A stretch of 45,989 nt of DNA from Candidatus Hodarchaeota archaeon (GTDB taxonomy: Archaea > Asgardarchaeota > Heimdallarchaeia > Hodarchaeales > Hodarchaeaceae). The DNA is taken from assembly GCA_029856365.1 (NCBI GenBank), contig JAHQWW010000021.1, positions 1 through 45,989 of the forward strand, given 5' to 3'. The notes under the pieces are model-generated. The model saw nothing but the letters and a program-made list of their open reading frames with translations, had not been told where the DNA came from and did not search any database. Positions 23,639 through 32,999 of the stretch are shown here, piece after piece; within the stretch, counting starts at the first letter, position 1; every line of letters starts with the position of its first letter. The position numbers and the translations under genes were made by a program.

Positions 23639-24436
23639 TTAATCTCTTTTCTGAGCTATAATAAAGAAACGATGTAAAATTGAATCAAAATATCCATTGT
23701 CAATCAATTTTATGTAATAATTATACAGCTGGTTCTCATATTTTTCTATTGAAAAGTTAGGGAACTCCCACGGAAGAACCTTTAACAGAAAAACTAGAGT
23801 TCGAATATCATAAAACCGACTAATACCAAAATGTTCCTTTGTTACAAGTAGGGCGAAGTGGTTGCGTTTTAAATGGTCAATGGCGGTTTTTAGATTCCAG
23901 ATGAAATTATCCTCGGGCTTAATTGACCCAAACCTCATTCTTAAATCTTCATTGTTTCTATAACCTACTTGTTGAGTAATAAATATTCCCTTCGGTTTAA
24001 TGATTCTAAAGATTTCTTTTGATTCGTAACATTCATGACGATTAATAGCAAAATCAAAAAATTCATCTTCAAATGGTAAAGGGGATTCTTCCTGTTTTCC
24101 TTCATCTAACTCAACGACCTTGATCCCTAGTGGTTCTAATCTTTCTTTAGCAATACAAACATTCGGTTTATATGCTTCTGTCGCATAAGTATGTTTTGGT
24201 AATGGGCTTAAATTTGACAAGAATTCTCCTCCACCAGTACCCATATCAAGCATATAATTAGAATTCTGTATATAATTGCTGATAGCAACAATATAGCTCC
24301 AAGGAAGTAGATCTTCTGGATTACCTCCATATCTAGAGAGATATGAGAAATCCCAACCTGAAAAAGGAGCCTCAGCAGCTTCTTTAACACAATTTCTGAA
24401 GTGTTCCCTATCATACGCCTTTTCTGACATTTTCAA
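23639..24436 (-). CDS. Class I SAM-dependent methyltransferase
   Basis: The 265-residue protein has a Rossmann-like methyltransferase core: motif I MLDMGTGGGEFL (D64-G70), the acidic loop with ATEAYKP, motif III around LPFEDEFFDFAINRHE and the post-motif KPKGIFITQQVGY. The C-terminal 90 residues contain aromatic helices and probably form the acceptor site; this subgroup acts on small molecules or proteins, unidentified here. A TTG start at 24436 is supported by GAGAGGA seven bases upstream; the ATG at 24430 is the alternative. The downstream TIM-barrel gene on the same strand begins 42 bp after its stop, so they may share a transcript. Confidence 0.87.
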   Translation of the reverse strand: MKMSEKAYDREHFRNCVKEAAEAPFSGWDFSYLSRYGGNPEDLLPWSYIVAISNYIQNSNYMLDMGTGGGEFLSNLSPLPKHTYATEAYKPNVCIAKERLEPLGIKVVELDEGKQEESPLPFEDEFFDFAINRHECYESKEIFRIIKPKGIFITQQVGYRNNEDLRMRFGSIKPEDNFIWNLKTAIDHLKRNHFALLVTKEHFGISRFYDIRTLVFLLKVLPWEFPNFSIEKYENQLYNYYIKLIDNGYFDSILHRFFIIAQKRD

Positions 24437-24645
24437 AACACAATCCTCTCTTAATCAGACTTAGCTTATAAAATAGATGTGAATTAACTAATGTGTGTCA
24501 ACTTGCCAATTACTATATTTTAAAAAACCATTTCTAACAATCTGAGTGTACAGAAATAAGAAAAAATAATTTCAACTTCAATTTAAACCAACTCTCAATA
24601 CCCAATATTTAGGTTAAAACAAATAAACTACATTATTACTTAAGT

Positions 24646-24650
24646 GGTGA
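24646..24650 (+). promoter_or_regulatory. Ribosome binding site for the TTG start of the GH3 gene
   Basis: GGTGA (within GTGGTGA) lies six bases upstream of a TTG at 24657. It favours this start over the ATG at codon 8, which is 21 bases further on. Confidence 0.6.
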
Positions 24651-24656
24651 CTATAT

Positions 24657-26954
24657 TTGACCAATATAAAGTCTCTAATGTTACAGCTAACTTTAGAAGA
24701 GAAAGCAGCCCTGTGTACTGGCTTAGGCCCATGGCAAACTGTCGATGTGGAACGACTTGGAATTCCCAGAATTACTATGAGTGATGGTCCTCATGGAGTA
24801 CGGAAAGTGAAAAACATAGAAGATTTTGGCTTAGCTGAGAGTATTCCTGCAACATGTTATCCTCCCGCGGCGGCTTTAGCAGCAACATGGAACAGAGAGC
24901 TAATACAGAAGGTGGGTGAACATTTAGGAGACGAATGTATTTCTCTAGATGTGGATGTATTACTCGGCCCAGGAGTCAACATAAAACGAACACCTTTGTG
25001 TGGACGGAATTTTGAATATTATTCAGAGGATCCCTATCTAGCAGGAGTACTAGGAGCTATTTTCGTAAAAGGTGTTCAGAGTAAGGGTGTTGGTACCTCG
25101 TTAAAACATTACACAGCTAATAATCAAGAATATCAAAGGTTCACCATCAGCGCAGAAATTGATACCCGAACGTTAAAAGAAATTTATTTACCAGCTTTTG
25201 AGAAAGTTGTAAAAGAATCCCAACCATGGACCGTTATGTGTGCTTATAACAAAATTAATGGGATTTTTGCTTCCGAACATTATGATCTTTTAACTAGAAT
25301 ATTGAGATCCGAATGGAACTTTGAGGGATTTGTTGTTTCTGATTGGGGAGCGGTTCATAATCGTGTTGATGCACTCAAAGGAGGATTGGATCTTCAAATG
25401 CCTGGTCCCAACGATAGAGATGTCCAAAAGGTCATTGAGGCCGTTAGGAATAATACACTTGATGAGAAAGTTTTGAATCAAGCTGTTGAACGTCTTTTGA
25501 AAATCATTTTTCAGGCTAAAGAAATTAAAAAAGGCCATTTTGAATTTGATAAAGAAAAACATCATGCATTCGCTCGTAAAGTAGCAACAGAAGGTATCAT
25601 CTTACTTAAGAATGAAAATAATCTTTTGCCAATAAAAAACGTATCTTCAATCGCCATAATCGGAGGGATGGCAAAAGAACCTCGCTTCCAAGGTGGAGGT
25701 AGCTCTTTAATCAATCCAACAAAAATCGATATTCCTTTCGATGAAATTGAGAAAATATTAGGGGAAAATGTCCACCTTGAATATGCTGCCGGTTACGCTA
25801 AAGATAGTGGTGATAAAACATTAATCAATGAAGCTTGTGATGTAGCTAAGCAGGCAGATGTTGTAATATTATTTTCTGGCTTACCTTTCGAACATGAATC
25901 CGAGGGATTTGATCGAAAAACCATTGATTTGCCTGAAAGCCATATTGAACTGATAAAAGCAGCGACAAACGTAAATCCTAAAACCATTCTTGTCTTAAGC
26001 AATGGTTCTGCGATTAATATGCATCAATGGATTAATGACGTTCCAGCAGTTCTTGAAACCTATTTACTTGGCCAGGCAGGTGGAGGAGCAATCTCTGATG
26101 TCTTGTTTGGCAAAGAAAACCCTTCTGGAAAGTTAACAGAAACTTTCCCAGTAAGATTAGAACATAATCCCGCTTATTTGAACTATCCTGGAGAGGCTGG
26201 AAAAGTAAGATATGGAGAGGGTCTCTATGTTGGTTACCGATATTATGATAAAAAAGAAATCGAACCTATCTTTCCTTTTGGATTTGGATTAAGCTATACT
26301 ACTTTCTCTTACTCAAATTTAACAGTTTCCAAGAAAACATTCAAAGACATTGAGGGCGTAACCGTAAATGTTGATATAACTAATACAGGAGAAGTTCCTG
26401 GAAAAGAAATTGTGCAATTGTACATCCACCAATCTAATCCTAAAGTCGACCGACCATTCAAAGAGCTAAAAGGGTTTAGTAAAGTAGAATTACAGCCTAA
26501 TGAAACAAAGACAGCTACGTTCTACTTAGATTCTCGCTCTTTTGCTTATTATAGTGTTAATTATAATTCTTGGATTTGGGAAGCAGGAGAATATGACATT
26601 TTAATTGGGGCATCATCTAAAGATATTCGATTAAATACTACTGTAACGTTGGAATCTACACAAGAATTATCCAGCATCTTAAACATGGACTCTACAATAC
26701 GTGATTGGATTAATGATCCAAAAGGAAAACCCATTATCGATGAAATTATGACTCAGCGAGTTAACTATATAAAATCGCATAATCCTGATTTAGAAATTGA
26801 TGAAGAACAGATGAAAGAAGAACTTCTAAGCTCAGCTATTGACTTACCCTTATTACGAGTATTCAAATTTGCTGAAAATCTTCTTCCTATGCCTGCAGAG
26901 GATCTTGTTAAACTCTTCTTAACTCGAGTAGGGGTTAACAATGAAGAAAAATGA
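24657..26954 (+). CDS. GH3 family beta-glucosidase
   Basis: This 765-residue multidomain glycosidase has the following domains: GH3 N-terminal TIM barrel (about 1-300) with LGPGVNIKRTPLCGRNFEYYSEDP and the nucleophile D229 in VVSDWG; alpha/beta sandwich (about 315-520) with the acid/base candidate E416 in HESEGFDRKTI; fibronectin-III-like domain (about 570-650); and a C-terminal helical extension of about 95 residues, as in some clostridial GH3 enzymes. It should release glucose from the non-reducing end of beta-glucosides. It lacks a signal peptide, so it acts in the cytosol. It lies alone on this strand, near an aldo/keto reductase and GH5. Confidence 0.93.
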   Translation: MTNIKSLMLQLTLEEKAALCTGLGPWQTVDVERLGIPRITMSDGPHGVRKVKNIEDFGLAESIPATCYPPAAALAATWNRELIQKVGEHLGDECISLDVDVLLGPGVNIKRTPLCGRNFEYYSEDPYLAGVLGAIFVKGVQSKGVGTSLKHYTANNQEYQRFTISAEIDTRTLKEIYLPAFEKVVKESQPWTVMCAYNKINGIFASEHYDLLTRILRSEWNFEGFVVSDWGAVHNRVDALKGGLDLQMPGPNDRDVQKVIEAVRNNTLDEKVLNQAVERLLKIIFQAKEIKKGHFEFDKEKHHAFARKVATEGIILLKNENNLLPIKNVSSIAIIGGMAKEPRFQGGGSSLINPTKIDIPFDEIEKILGENVHLEYAAGYAKDSGDKTLINEACDVAKQADVVILFSGLPFEHESEGFDRKTIDLPESHIELIKAATNVNPKTILVLSNGSAINMHQWINDVPAVLETYLLGQAGGGAISDVLFGKENPSGKLTETFPVRLEHNPAYLNYPGEAGKVRYGEGLYVGYRYYDKKEIEPIFPFGFGLSYTTFSYSNLTVSKKTFKDIEGVTVNVDITNTGEVPGKEIVQLYIHQSNPKVDRPFKELKGFSKVELQPNETKTATFYLDSRSFAYYSVNYNSWIWEAGEYDILIGASSKDIRLNTTVTLESTQELSSILNMDSTIRDWINDPKGKPIIDEIMTQRVNYIKSHNPDLEIDEEQMKEELLSSAIDLPLLRVFKFAENLLPMPAEDLVKLFLTRVGVNNEEK

Positions 26955-27032
26955 CTTAGCCTAATAATAATCGCATAACTTCAGATGTATCAGCTTTGGA
27001 AGTAAATAAATTCTAAGTTATAAGGAGAAGTT

Positions 27033-28016
27033 TCACCATGGAGGATGATAAAGCCCATGGATGTCAGGTTTATTGTTAAGTATCTCCTCTATCTGTTTTA
27101 GAGTTTCATCATCGAGTTTTAATCCTGATGCTTGCGCGTTAGATGCAATATGTTGAGGTTTAGTTGCACCTGTGATCGCACAACTTATTTCTTGATTCCT
27201 TAAAATCCAAGCAAGTGCCAATTGAGACATTTGAATATTTAGTTTGTCAGCTATCGGCTGAAGTTGTTTCACTATGTCAATATTTGTTGATGTTAAATCC
27301 CATCTAAGCCAATCAGTAGTAGCTCCCCTACTCTCCTTAGGGATACCCTCATTATACTTCCCTGTCAAGACTCCTTGGCACAAAGGTGAAAAACACACAA
27401 TACCCATACCATTACGTTTACAAGTTTCCATGACACCCTGAGGTAATTCGATATAACGATTCAACATATGATATTGAGGTTGTTCTACAACTGGGGGATG
27501 ACAACCGAGATTTTTTGCCATCCAAAAAGCTCTTTCTAGTTGCACTCCTGGCCACACAGAGGTTCCCCAATAATGGATAAGTCCCTTGTCTATAAGATCT
27601 GACATTGTCCGAATTGTTTCTTCAAGTGGAGTATACCTATCAAATCTGTGACAGAAATAAATATCTAAGTAGCCTGTATTAAGACGGTCTAATGTGTCTT
27701 CAATTGATTCCATAATGTGTTTTCGACTTAATCCCTTATCATTAACTCCTTTAGACATGGGCCAAAACACTTTACTACTTATTACTAGGTCCTTTCGGTT
27801 GTAATTTTCTTCTTGAATTATCTCACCAATCACTCTTTCTGCTTTTCCTCCACTATAAACATCAGCGAGATCTATGAAATTTATGCCATGTTCAATGGCT
27901 TTATTCACACATTCTCTGCTATTAGCCTTATCTTGGGATCCTCCATAAGTTAACCAAGCACCTAAACTTATCTCACTTATTTTCAAACCTGTTTTACCCA
28001 CATGACGGTATTCCAT
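27033..28016 (-). CDS. Aldo/keto reductase
   Basis: The 327-residue (beta/alpha)8 NAD(P)H-dependent reductase has the complete AKR tetrad: D49 and Y54 in FIDLADVY, K82 in ISSKVFW, and H123 in FCHRFD. Its closest pattern is the voltage-gated potassium channel beta-subunit/YghZ-like branch (MEYRHVGKTGLKISEISLGAW at the start). It probably reduces an aldehyde or ketosugar. GGTGA with a five-base spacer precedes the ATG. It is downstream of the second GH5 gene on the same strand with 41 bp between them, so co-transcription is likely. A second, distinct AKR lies at 30137-31138. Confidence 0.92.
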   Translation of the reverse strand: MEYRHVGKTGLKISEISLGAWLTYGGSQDKANSRECVNKAIEHGINFIDLADVYSGGKAERVIGEIIQEENYNRKDLVISSKVFWPMSKGVNDKGLSRKHIMESIEDTLDRLNTGYLDIYFCHRFDRYTPLEETIRTMSDLIDKGLIHYWGTSVWPGVQLERAFWMAKNLGCHPPVVEQPQYHMLNRYIELPQGVMETCKRNGMGIVCFSPLCQGVLTGKYNEGIPKESRGATTDWLRWDLTSTNIDIVKQLQPIADKLNIQMSQLALAWILRNQEISCAITGATKPQHIASNAQASGLKLDDETLKQIEEILNNKPDIHGLYHPPW

Positions 28017-28057
28017 TTATTTCACCTTATAGAATAAATAAATATAAAAAAAAATGA

Positions 28058-29407
28058 TTAAATTTTTGTATATGTTTTAATAATATCGATGATCGCGGGC
28101 CATTGGTCACAATTCTCTAAAAGAAAAGACTCTGGATAAGTCATCAGTTCCTCAGCGGGGATTTTTTGAAAGATATCATTGTAGCGATTACAGAAAACTA
28201 GTTGGTTGTTTGCTAATAGGCGGAAGTTGAGCTTCCGCTGGAGATTCTTCGGTAAATGGACCAAATTCAAATCTTTCAACACATTATTCAAAATTAGATA
28301 TTTTTCGAACTCTTCTTCAAATTTCCATTCTCCTGACGCAAAGGTTGAAAATTTCATCCATTGAGAATCAGTTTTTGGATGGATACATCCCATGCTTCGA
28401 GCATCTTTGTAAGTCCAAATAGACCAGGATATATCATGTTTTTCTAACACTGCAATTGTGTCACGCAGCAATGATTCGTGTATTTTGCGATCGCCTTTTT
28501 TTAAGGAAATTCCTGTTTCACCACACCATAGAGGACGTTTTAATTCATTTTTAACGAAATTAATTTCACCATCCCCAAAAATGGCCCTTTCAATTTGATT
28601 TATCTGTTCTTCTCTTCTCTTTTCTTGGTTTATTTCTAAATTGTCAGTGAATATCCAGGGATAATAATGAAATGAATAGGCAACATTTGGATCGTCATAG
28701 GGGGTGTATTCTCTAAAGAAATGCGCATAAAAATCTCCTTCAATAAAGAAAACATGATTTCTATCTACTTTTCGTAATTCTTGTACTAAATCATGATAGA
28801 AATTATCAACAATCTTCCCTTTAGGTTCGTAATAGCATGGTTCGTTCATTAAATCATATGCTGCGACCCATGGATTAGTACTATAATGACTCCCAATATA
28901 TTTCCATAATTGGATGACCCTTTTCTGAAATTCCTTATGTTCCCAAAAAAGAGCCTCACCTGTTGTATTATCTGAATGCCAATCTGGATTTTGGCCACCT
29001 GGTGCAGCGTGAAGGTCTAAAATTGCATATATTTTGTATTTCTCACATAATTTCAGGATACGATCTAACTGTTGAAAACCGTTTGGATTATATGAATAAG
29101 GGGTGAGGTCAGATTCAAAAAGACGATAATTATATGAGAGCCTAATGGAATTAACACCAATTGCATTAAGGAACTGAAAATCTCTTTCATTGATATAGCA
29201 CATATAGTACTTTTCCCAGAATTCACTGGCTTTTTTTGGCCCATAAGCATGTTCAAGGGCTCCCCTTAATTGGGATTCTGATCCAGGAAGGCCAATCATG
29301 AAGTGTTCTATATTCAACCAGTTTCCAACCCCAAATCCTCTAAATGTAATCTTTTTTCCATTTATAACAAAATTTGAGCCATCTACTCTAATAAAGGTAG
29401 AATCCAT
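28058..29407 (-). CDS. GH5 family beta-glucanase/glucosidase-like enzyme
   Basis: The 449-residue GH5 TIM barrel has acid/base E189 in YDLMNEP and nucleophile E297 in LWCGETG. The opening FRGFGVGNWLNIEHFMIGLPG matches the exo-beta-1,3-glucanase-like type of the family (GxxWLxxE), and ILDLHAAPGGQ is the second conserved block. About 100 C-terminal residues beyond the barrel are not recognised. It has no signal peptide, so an intracellular exo-acting role on gluco-oligosaccharides is likely; linkage is not proven. It is followed by an aldo/keto reductase in the same operon. It is clearly a different branch from the GH5 at 11306-12391. Confidence 0.88.
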   Translation of the reverse strand: MDSTFIRVDGSNFVINGKKITFRGFGVGNWLNIEHFMIGLPGSESQLRGALEHAYGPKKASEFWEKYYMCYINERDFQFLNAIGVNSIRLSYNYRLFESDLTPYSYNPNGFQQLDRILKLCEKYKIYAILDLHAAPGGQNPDWHSDNTTGEALFWEHKEFQKRVIQLWKYIGSHYSTNPWVAAYDLMNEPCYYEPKGKIVDNFYHDLVQELRKVDRNHVFFIEGDFYAHFFREYTPYDDPNVAYSFHYYPWIFTDNLEINQEKRREEQINQIERAIFGDGEINFVKNELKRPLWCGETGISLKKGDRKIHESLLRDTIAVLEKHDISWSIWTYKDARSMGCIHPKTDSQWMKFSTFASGEWKFEEEFEKYLILNNVLKDLNLVHLPKNLQRKLNFRLLANNQLVFCNRYNDIFQKIPAEELMTYPESFLLENCDQWPAIIDIIKTYTKI

Positions 29408-29699
29408 TATTTAGACACCTTTTTCTGTTTATTTAAACATTAATTCTACTTGTCATACTTGAGGAGAAAAACATAGAGGTTTAATGGATGATGGATCTCT
29501 GGATAACCAAGGATAAGTAACTACACCCATAAAACTGATCTCCATTTCTCTAAAACTGTTTGTGTTAAACAAAGAAAGAATGGTTCTTAATTTTATTGGA
29601 GAAATAAAAGCTCCTTTCCATTTTAAAGAGTATTTAGCGCATAAGACTGAAAATAAGCCGTGATGCTTTGGTTGGGGGATTACTCAAAGGATTGAAACT
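29408..29699. other. Intergenic stretch between GH5 and the SDR remnant
   Basis: This is about 290 bp without a supported gene. It should contain the promoter of the minus-strand GH5/AKR operon near 29410-29450 and, further right, sequence degraded beyond recognition that may once have been the 5' half of the SDR gene. I see no repeat, RNA or mobile-element end in it. Confidence 0.4.
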
Positions 29700-30065
29700 G
29701 ACTTAAAATTGCTGCAACAAGTAGAAATACTATCGATTCCACACTTCCTGTATTATCGTTTCCCAATATTGCCATACTGAGATGGATAGAAGGTAAATGT
29801 ACAACAGCCAGGGCAGTTAACAGTTGATAGAATGGGGTATTATCCCATTTATAGTATTTCAAACACTGCTGTGAATGCAATAACGAAAAATTTAGCACCC
29901 GAGCTTAAGCATACAAATATTATGGTGTTCTCCGTTGTTCCTGGATGAGTGAAAACAGATTTGGGAGGACCAAATGCACCTCTATCTATTGAAGAAGGGA
30001 TTATAACTCCAATATATTTAGCCACAGAATCAGCAGATAACTTAAAAATAAGAGAATTTTATTAG
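29700..30065 (+). pseudogene. Short-chain dehydrogenase/reductase (SDR) remnant
   Basis: Translating the frame that begins at 29700 gives a decayed SDR C-terminal half. Clearly recognisable are KVNV followed by GQLTVDRMGYYPIYSIS, then NTAVNAITKNLAPEL and VFSVVPG-stop-VKTDLGGPNAPLSIEEG. Lesions include TGA at 29778-29780, TAG at 29784-29786 and TGA at 29946-29948. The last replaces the tryptophan of the conserved PGWVKTD motif by a single G-to-A change. The catalytic YxxxK is now YxxxN. The frame ends at a TAG at 30063-30065. No functional start or N-terminal Rossmann motif (TGxxxGIG) is visible upstream. A short minus-strand ORF covering 29680-29898 is therefore spurious. Confidence 0.8.
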
Positions 30066-30136
30066 GAGAAAAGAATTCTTGGATGGTAAGAGTAAATAGA
30101 TACTTAATTTGGTTCAAATATTAAAGAGGGTTGTTA

Positions 30137-31138
30137 ATGAATAAGATTTCTACAAGAAAACTAGGACAATCTAATATTGAAGTTTCAGCTATGGGACTTG
30201 GGTGCTGGGCGATCGGAGGACCATTTTGGGAGGGTGATAAACCCCAAGGATGGAGTACTGTGGATGATAATGAATCGATTCGAGCAATTCAACGTGCTAT
30301 TGACCTTGGGGTAAATTTCTTTGACACAGCTGATGTTTATGGTGCAGGTCACAGTGAAAAAATCCTTGGAAAAGCAATTCAAGATTATCGTGATGATGTT
30401 GTGATTGCATCTAAGTTCGGAAACATGTTCGATGAAAAAACTAAGCAAATTATTGGTACCAATTCATCTCCTGATTACGTTCGTAAAGCGTGTCAAGCTT
30501 CCTTACAGCGCTTGAACATTGATTACATTGATCTTTATCAGCTTCATATTTGGACACTACCAGTAGAAGAAACTAAACCAATACTGGAAGTGCTAGACGA
30601 TTTAAAAGATGAGGAACTCATCCGTACATACGGTTGGAGTACAGATGTTACAAGTAATGCCCATCTTTTTGCCAAAAGTCCGAATTGTTCGGCTATTCAG
30701 CAGGAATTGAACGTCTTTATAGATGGCAGGGAGATAATTGAATTATGTGAGAAATACAATTTGGCAAGTATTAATCGCACTGTTCTAGCAATGGGCCTAC
30801 TTACTGGTAAATATAAATCAGATTCACAGTTACCTAAGGATGATATTCGAGGTAATGAACCAGAATGGATGAAATATTTTAAAGATGGTAAGCCAATAGA
30901 AGAATGGATTAAGAAACTAGATCTAGTGCGAGATATCCTCACTAGCGAAGGTCGAACACTCGTTCAAGGAGCACTCGCGTGGGTCTGGGCTCGTAGTGAA
31001 AAAACAATCCCTATTCCAGGGTTTAAATCTGTTGAGCAAGTTGAAGAAAACATTACAGCAATGGAATTCGGACCATTGAACTCCAATCAAATGCAAGAGA
31101 TAGATAAAATTCTAGGAGAACGATCTTATCGATATTAG
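30137..31138 (+). CDS. Aldo/keto reductase
   Basis: The 333-residue NAD(P)H-dependent AKR has the full tetrad: the FFDTADVYGAG block (Asp and Tyr), the lysine in VIASKFGN, and the histidine in LYQLHIW. The C-terminal TIPIPGFKSVEQVEEN is the cofactor-binding end. The sequence fits the YajO/IolS-type branch that reduces aldehydes or sugar derivatives. The ATG at 30137 has GAGGG six bases upstream, so I prefer it to the TTG at 30131. It lies immediately downstream of the decayed SDR, so it may have kept an ancestral promoter there. The MBL hydrolase gene follows on the same strand. Confidence 0.93.
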   Translation: MNKISTRKLGQSNIEVSAMGLGCWAIGGPFWEGDKPQGWSTVDDNESIRAIQRAIDLGVNFFDTADVYGAGHSEKILGKAIQDYRDDVVIASKFGNMFDEKTKQIIGTNSSPDYVRKACQASLQRLNIDYIDLYQLHIWTLPVEETKPILEVLDDLKDEELIRTYGWSTDVTSNAHLFAKSPNCSAIQQELNVFIDGREIIELCEKYNLASINRTVLAMGLLTGKYKSDSQLPKDDIRGNEPEWMKYFKDGKPIEEWIKKLDLVRDILTSEGRTLVQGALAWVWARSEKTIPIPGFKSVEQVEENITAMEFGPLNSNQMQEIDKILGERSYRY

Positions 31139-31212
31139 TTTTGTTTTTTTAATTAATCAGTAATATGTGAAACTGAAATTATACTTCTTTTTATTTAAGG
31201 TGTTTTTAATTA

Positions 31213-32046
31213 ATGGGACTTAAATTTGAATTAGAATTTGTTACAGATTATCATTGTGTCGCTAATACCAGTATGATACGTTCTGGAAATATTGGAGCTA
31301 TTATATTACGTAATTTTACTTGTATAATTGATACTTCGTCATACCCCGTTACTGCAAAATCTTTTCGTGCAAAAGTTGAAAAAAACTTCGGATTGCCTGC
31401 TAAATTCCTAATCTATACACATTATCACGGTGATCATATCTTTGGGGCTTCAGTATTTAAGGATCTAGTAATTATTAGTTCTAAACAGACTCAGAGGAAT
31501 TTGATAAATATAGACACCTTAAAATCGATAGAGGAATGGAAATATAACTTAATGAATGAGGATCCATTAGCAGAAGGCATTGAAATTATTTCTCCAACGA
31601 TTTGTTTCCTTGATAAGATGTTCATAAAAGATGAAGATCTTGAATTAGAGATTTGTCATGCAGGGGGACATACCTCTGGATCGACCTATGTGTACTTTCC
31701 GAAAGAAAAGGTCATTTTTACTGGAGATCTCATTTTTGAGGATATTTATCCTTATGTAGGGGATCCGACGTGCAATCCTGACAAGTGGATTGCCCAGTTA
31801 GAACAGATTAAGAAAATGGATATAGAAAGAATTGTACCTGGTCATGGACATATCCTGTTGAATAATAAAGAATTAGATAAACACATCATTTTTTATAAAT
31901 CCCTTCGAACTGGAATTAGGGAGGCTATTCAAGAAAAGATATCAATGAACTCAATACAAGCTCCTAATTTTTTTGAACTAGAAGCAGAAATTTGGAAACC
32001 AGTAGCAATTGAGGCTTGGTATAATTATTACAAAAGTCAAATATAG
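31213..32046 (+). CDS. Metallo-beta-lactamase-fold hydrolase
   Basis: The 277-residue protein has a complete MBL metal site: H70-x-H72-x-D74-H75 in THYHGDH, the next histidine in HAGGHTSGS, the aspartate in FTGDLIF and the final histidine in VPGHGHIL. This pattern suits glyoxalase II-like, lactonase or other small-ester hydrolases; the C-terminal extension of about 70 residues is helical. The function cannot be narrowed. AAGGTG about ten bases upstream is the ribosome site. It converges on the orphan at 32122, and the interval contains a T-tract and a short hairpin. Confidence 0.88.
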   Translation: MGLKFELEFVTDYHCVANTSMIRSGNIGAIILRNFTCIIDTSSYPVTAKSFRAKVEKNFGLPAKFLIYTHYHGDHIFGASVFKDLVIISSKQTQRNLINIDTLKSIEEWKYNLMNEDPLAEGIEIISPTICFLDKMFIKDEDLELEICHAGGHTSGSTYVYFPKEKVIFTGDLIFEDIYPYVGDPTCNPDKWIAQLEQIKKMDIERIVPGHGHILLNNKELDKHIIFYKSLRTGIREAIQEKISMNSIQAPNFFELEAEIWKPVAIEAWYNYYKSQI

Positions 32047-32091
32047 GATGTAATAGCAATTCTTGGATAGACTGATTTTCATTTTTTTTGA

Positions 32092-32121
32092 AAGAAATAG
32101 CTTTCTTGATTCCTTGTTTTT
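32092..32121 (+). terminator. Candidate transcription terminator between convergent genes
   Basis: AAGAAA-TAGC-TTTCTT (32092-32107) can form a six-base-pair stem with a four-base loop, followed by a T-tract around 32115-32121. A second T-run precedes it at 32082-32089. T-tracts are sufficient for archaeal termination. It fits the end of the 31213 gene and sits just before the convergent gene's stop; the stem is AT-rich and weak. Confidence 0.35.
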
Positions 32122-32847
32122 TTATTTTGGCAGTCCTAGAAATTCTAACGTTTCCTCAGTCCACTGTGTGAAAGTGATTTTGTTATTTATTATTTGGTCG
32201 ACTTGATTCTTGTATTTTTTCGCAGCTGCTTCTGTGGGGATAATCAAAAAGCTATCTTTATTCTCAATAGCTTGCATACAAATCATTGGATTTTTCAATC
32301 CTGAAGTATCATCAGCGGTTGCTAGCTCAAGCTCTAAAATATACATAAAGTCTCTGGCTTTCACGTCATTAAAACCATATTTCAGCATGTTATCGTCAGG
32401 TGTTAAATCGAGTAATACTCTACTCCATTCTGTAATCCAGTACTCATCAGTGAACCAGTGGTCAAGAAACTCTTTTCGACGAGCACGAAGCTCGCTTAGC
32501 ACTACCATGTATCGTATCATACCCTCTCGTACTGATTTCATCAGTTTAAGACCTGTTTTATCAAAAAGCTGATTAAACTTCGCTCGTTCAATACTCAGGA
32601 GGATCATTAATTTTATAATTTCGTCAAGCTCTTTATCAGAAGGAATGGGCACATATTTTGAGACTTTTTTTAGCCATTCTATGGTTTGAGTGACATCATC
32701 AGAGCTTACAGTTGTTCCGCGATGGGATGTCATCTGTTGCTTTATCCAATCTTTGTTTTTTCTTAATAGTTTAACGCTATCACCTTCATTTACTCGACGT
32801 CGTCTTTTCCAATCTTTAATATCTATCAAAATCTTAGTAGTCTCCAT
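32122..32847 (-). CDS. Helical protein, unrecognised
   Basis: The protein has about 241 residues from the ATG at 32847. AAGGTGA lies just upstream with a nine-base spacer, which makes this start better than the GTG at 32859 that overlaps the ribosome site. The sequence is predominantly helical and charged (KDWKRRRRV, then LKKVSKYVPIPSDKELDEI, RARRKEFLDHW), with an aromatic central part and a C-terminal LEFLGLPK. No catalytic motif, membrane segment or known family is recognised. The ribosome site and coding-like composition support a real gene. Confidence 0.55.
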   Translation of the reverse strand: METTKILIDIKDWKRRRRVNEGDSVKLLRKNKDWIKQQMTSHRGTTVSSDDVTQTIEWLKKVSKYVPIPSDKELDEIIKLMILLSIERAKFNQLFDKTGLKLMKSVREGMIRYMVVLSELRARRKEFLDHWFTDEYWITEWSRVLLDLTPDDNMLKYGFNDVKARDFMYILELELATADDTSGLKNPMICMQAIENKDSFLIIPTEAAAKKYKNQVDQIINNKITFTQWTEETLEFLGLPK

Positions 32848-32999
32848 TTTAATATTCACCTTATCTGAGATTGAGCTAACATCGAAAAGAATCTTTAATC
32901 CTTTATTTTTAAAATAATTTCCAAGTATTTTTCTTTTTGTTTAATTAGTTCCTATATTTTTATTAGTTGAGGAATTCAATATATTCTGATTTATAAAAG

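Noticed and set aside
29680..29898. 72-residue minus-strand ORF
   Set aside because: It is antisense to the decayed SDR gene, whose plus-strand frame keeps conserved SDR motifs.
29946..29948. TGA in the SDR frame as recoded tryptophan or another amino acid
   Set aside because: Other stops interrupt the same frame and the catalytic lysine is lost, so decay is the simpler explanation.
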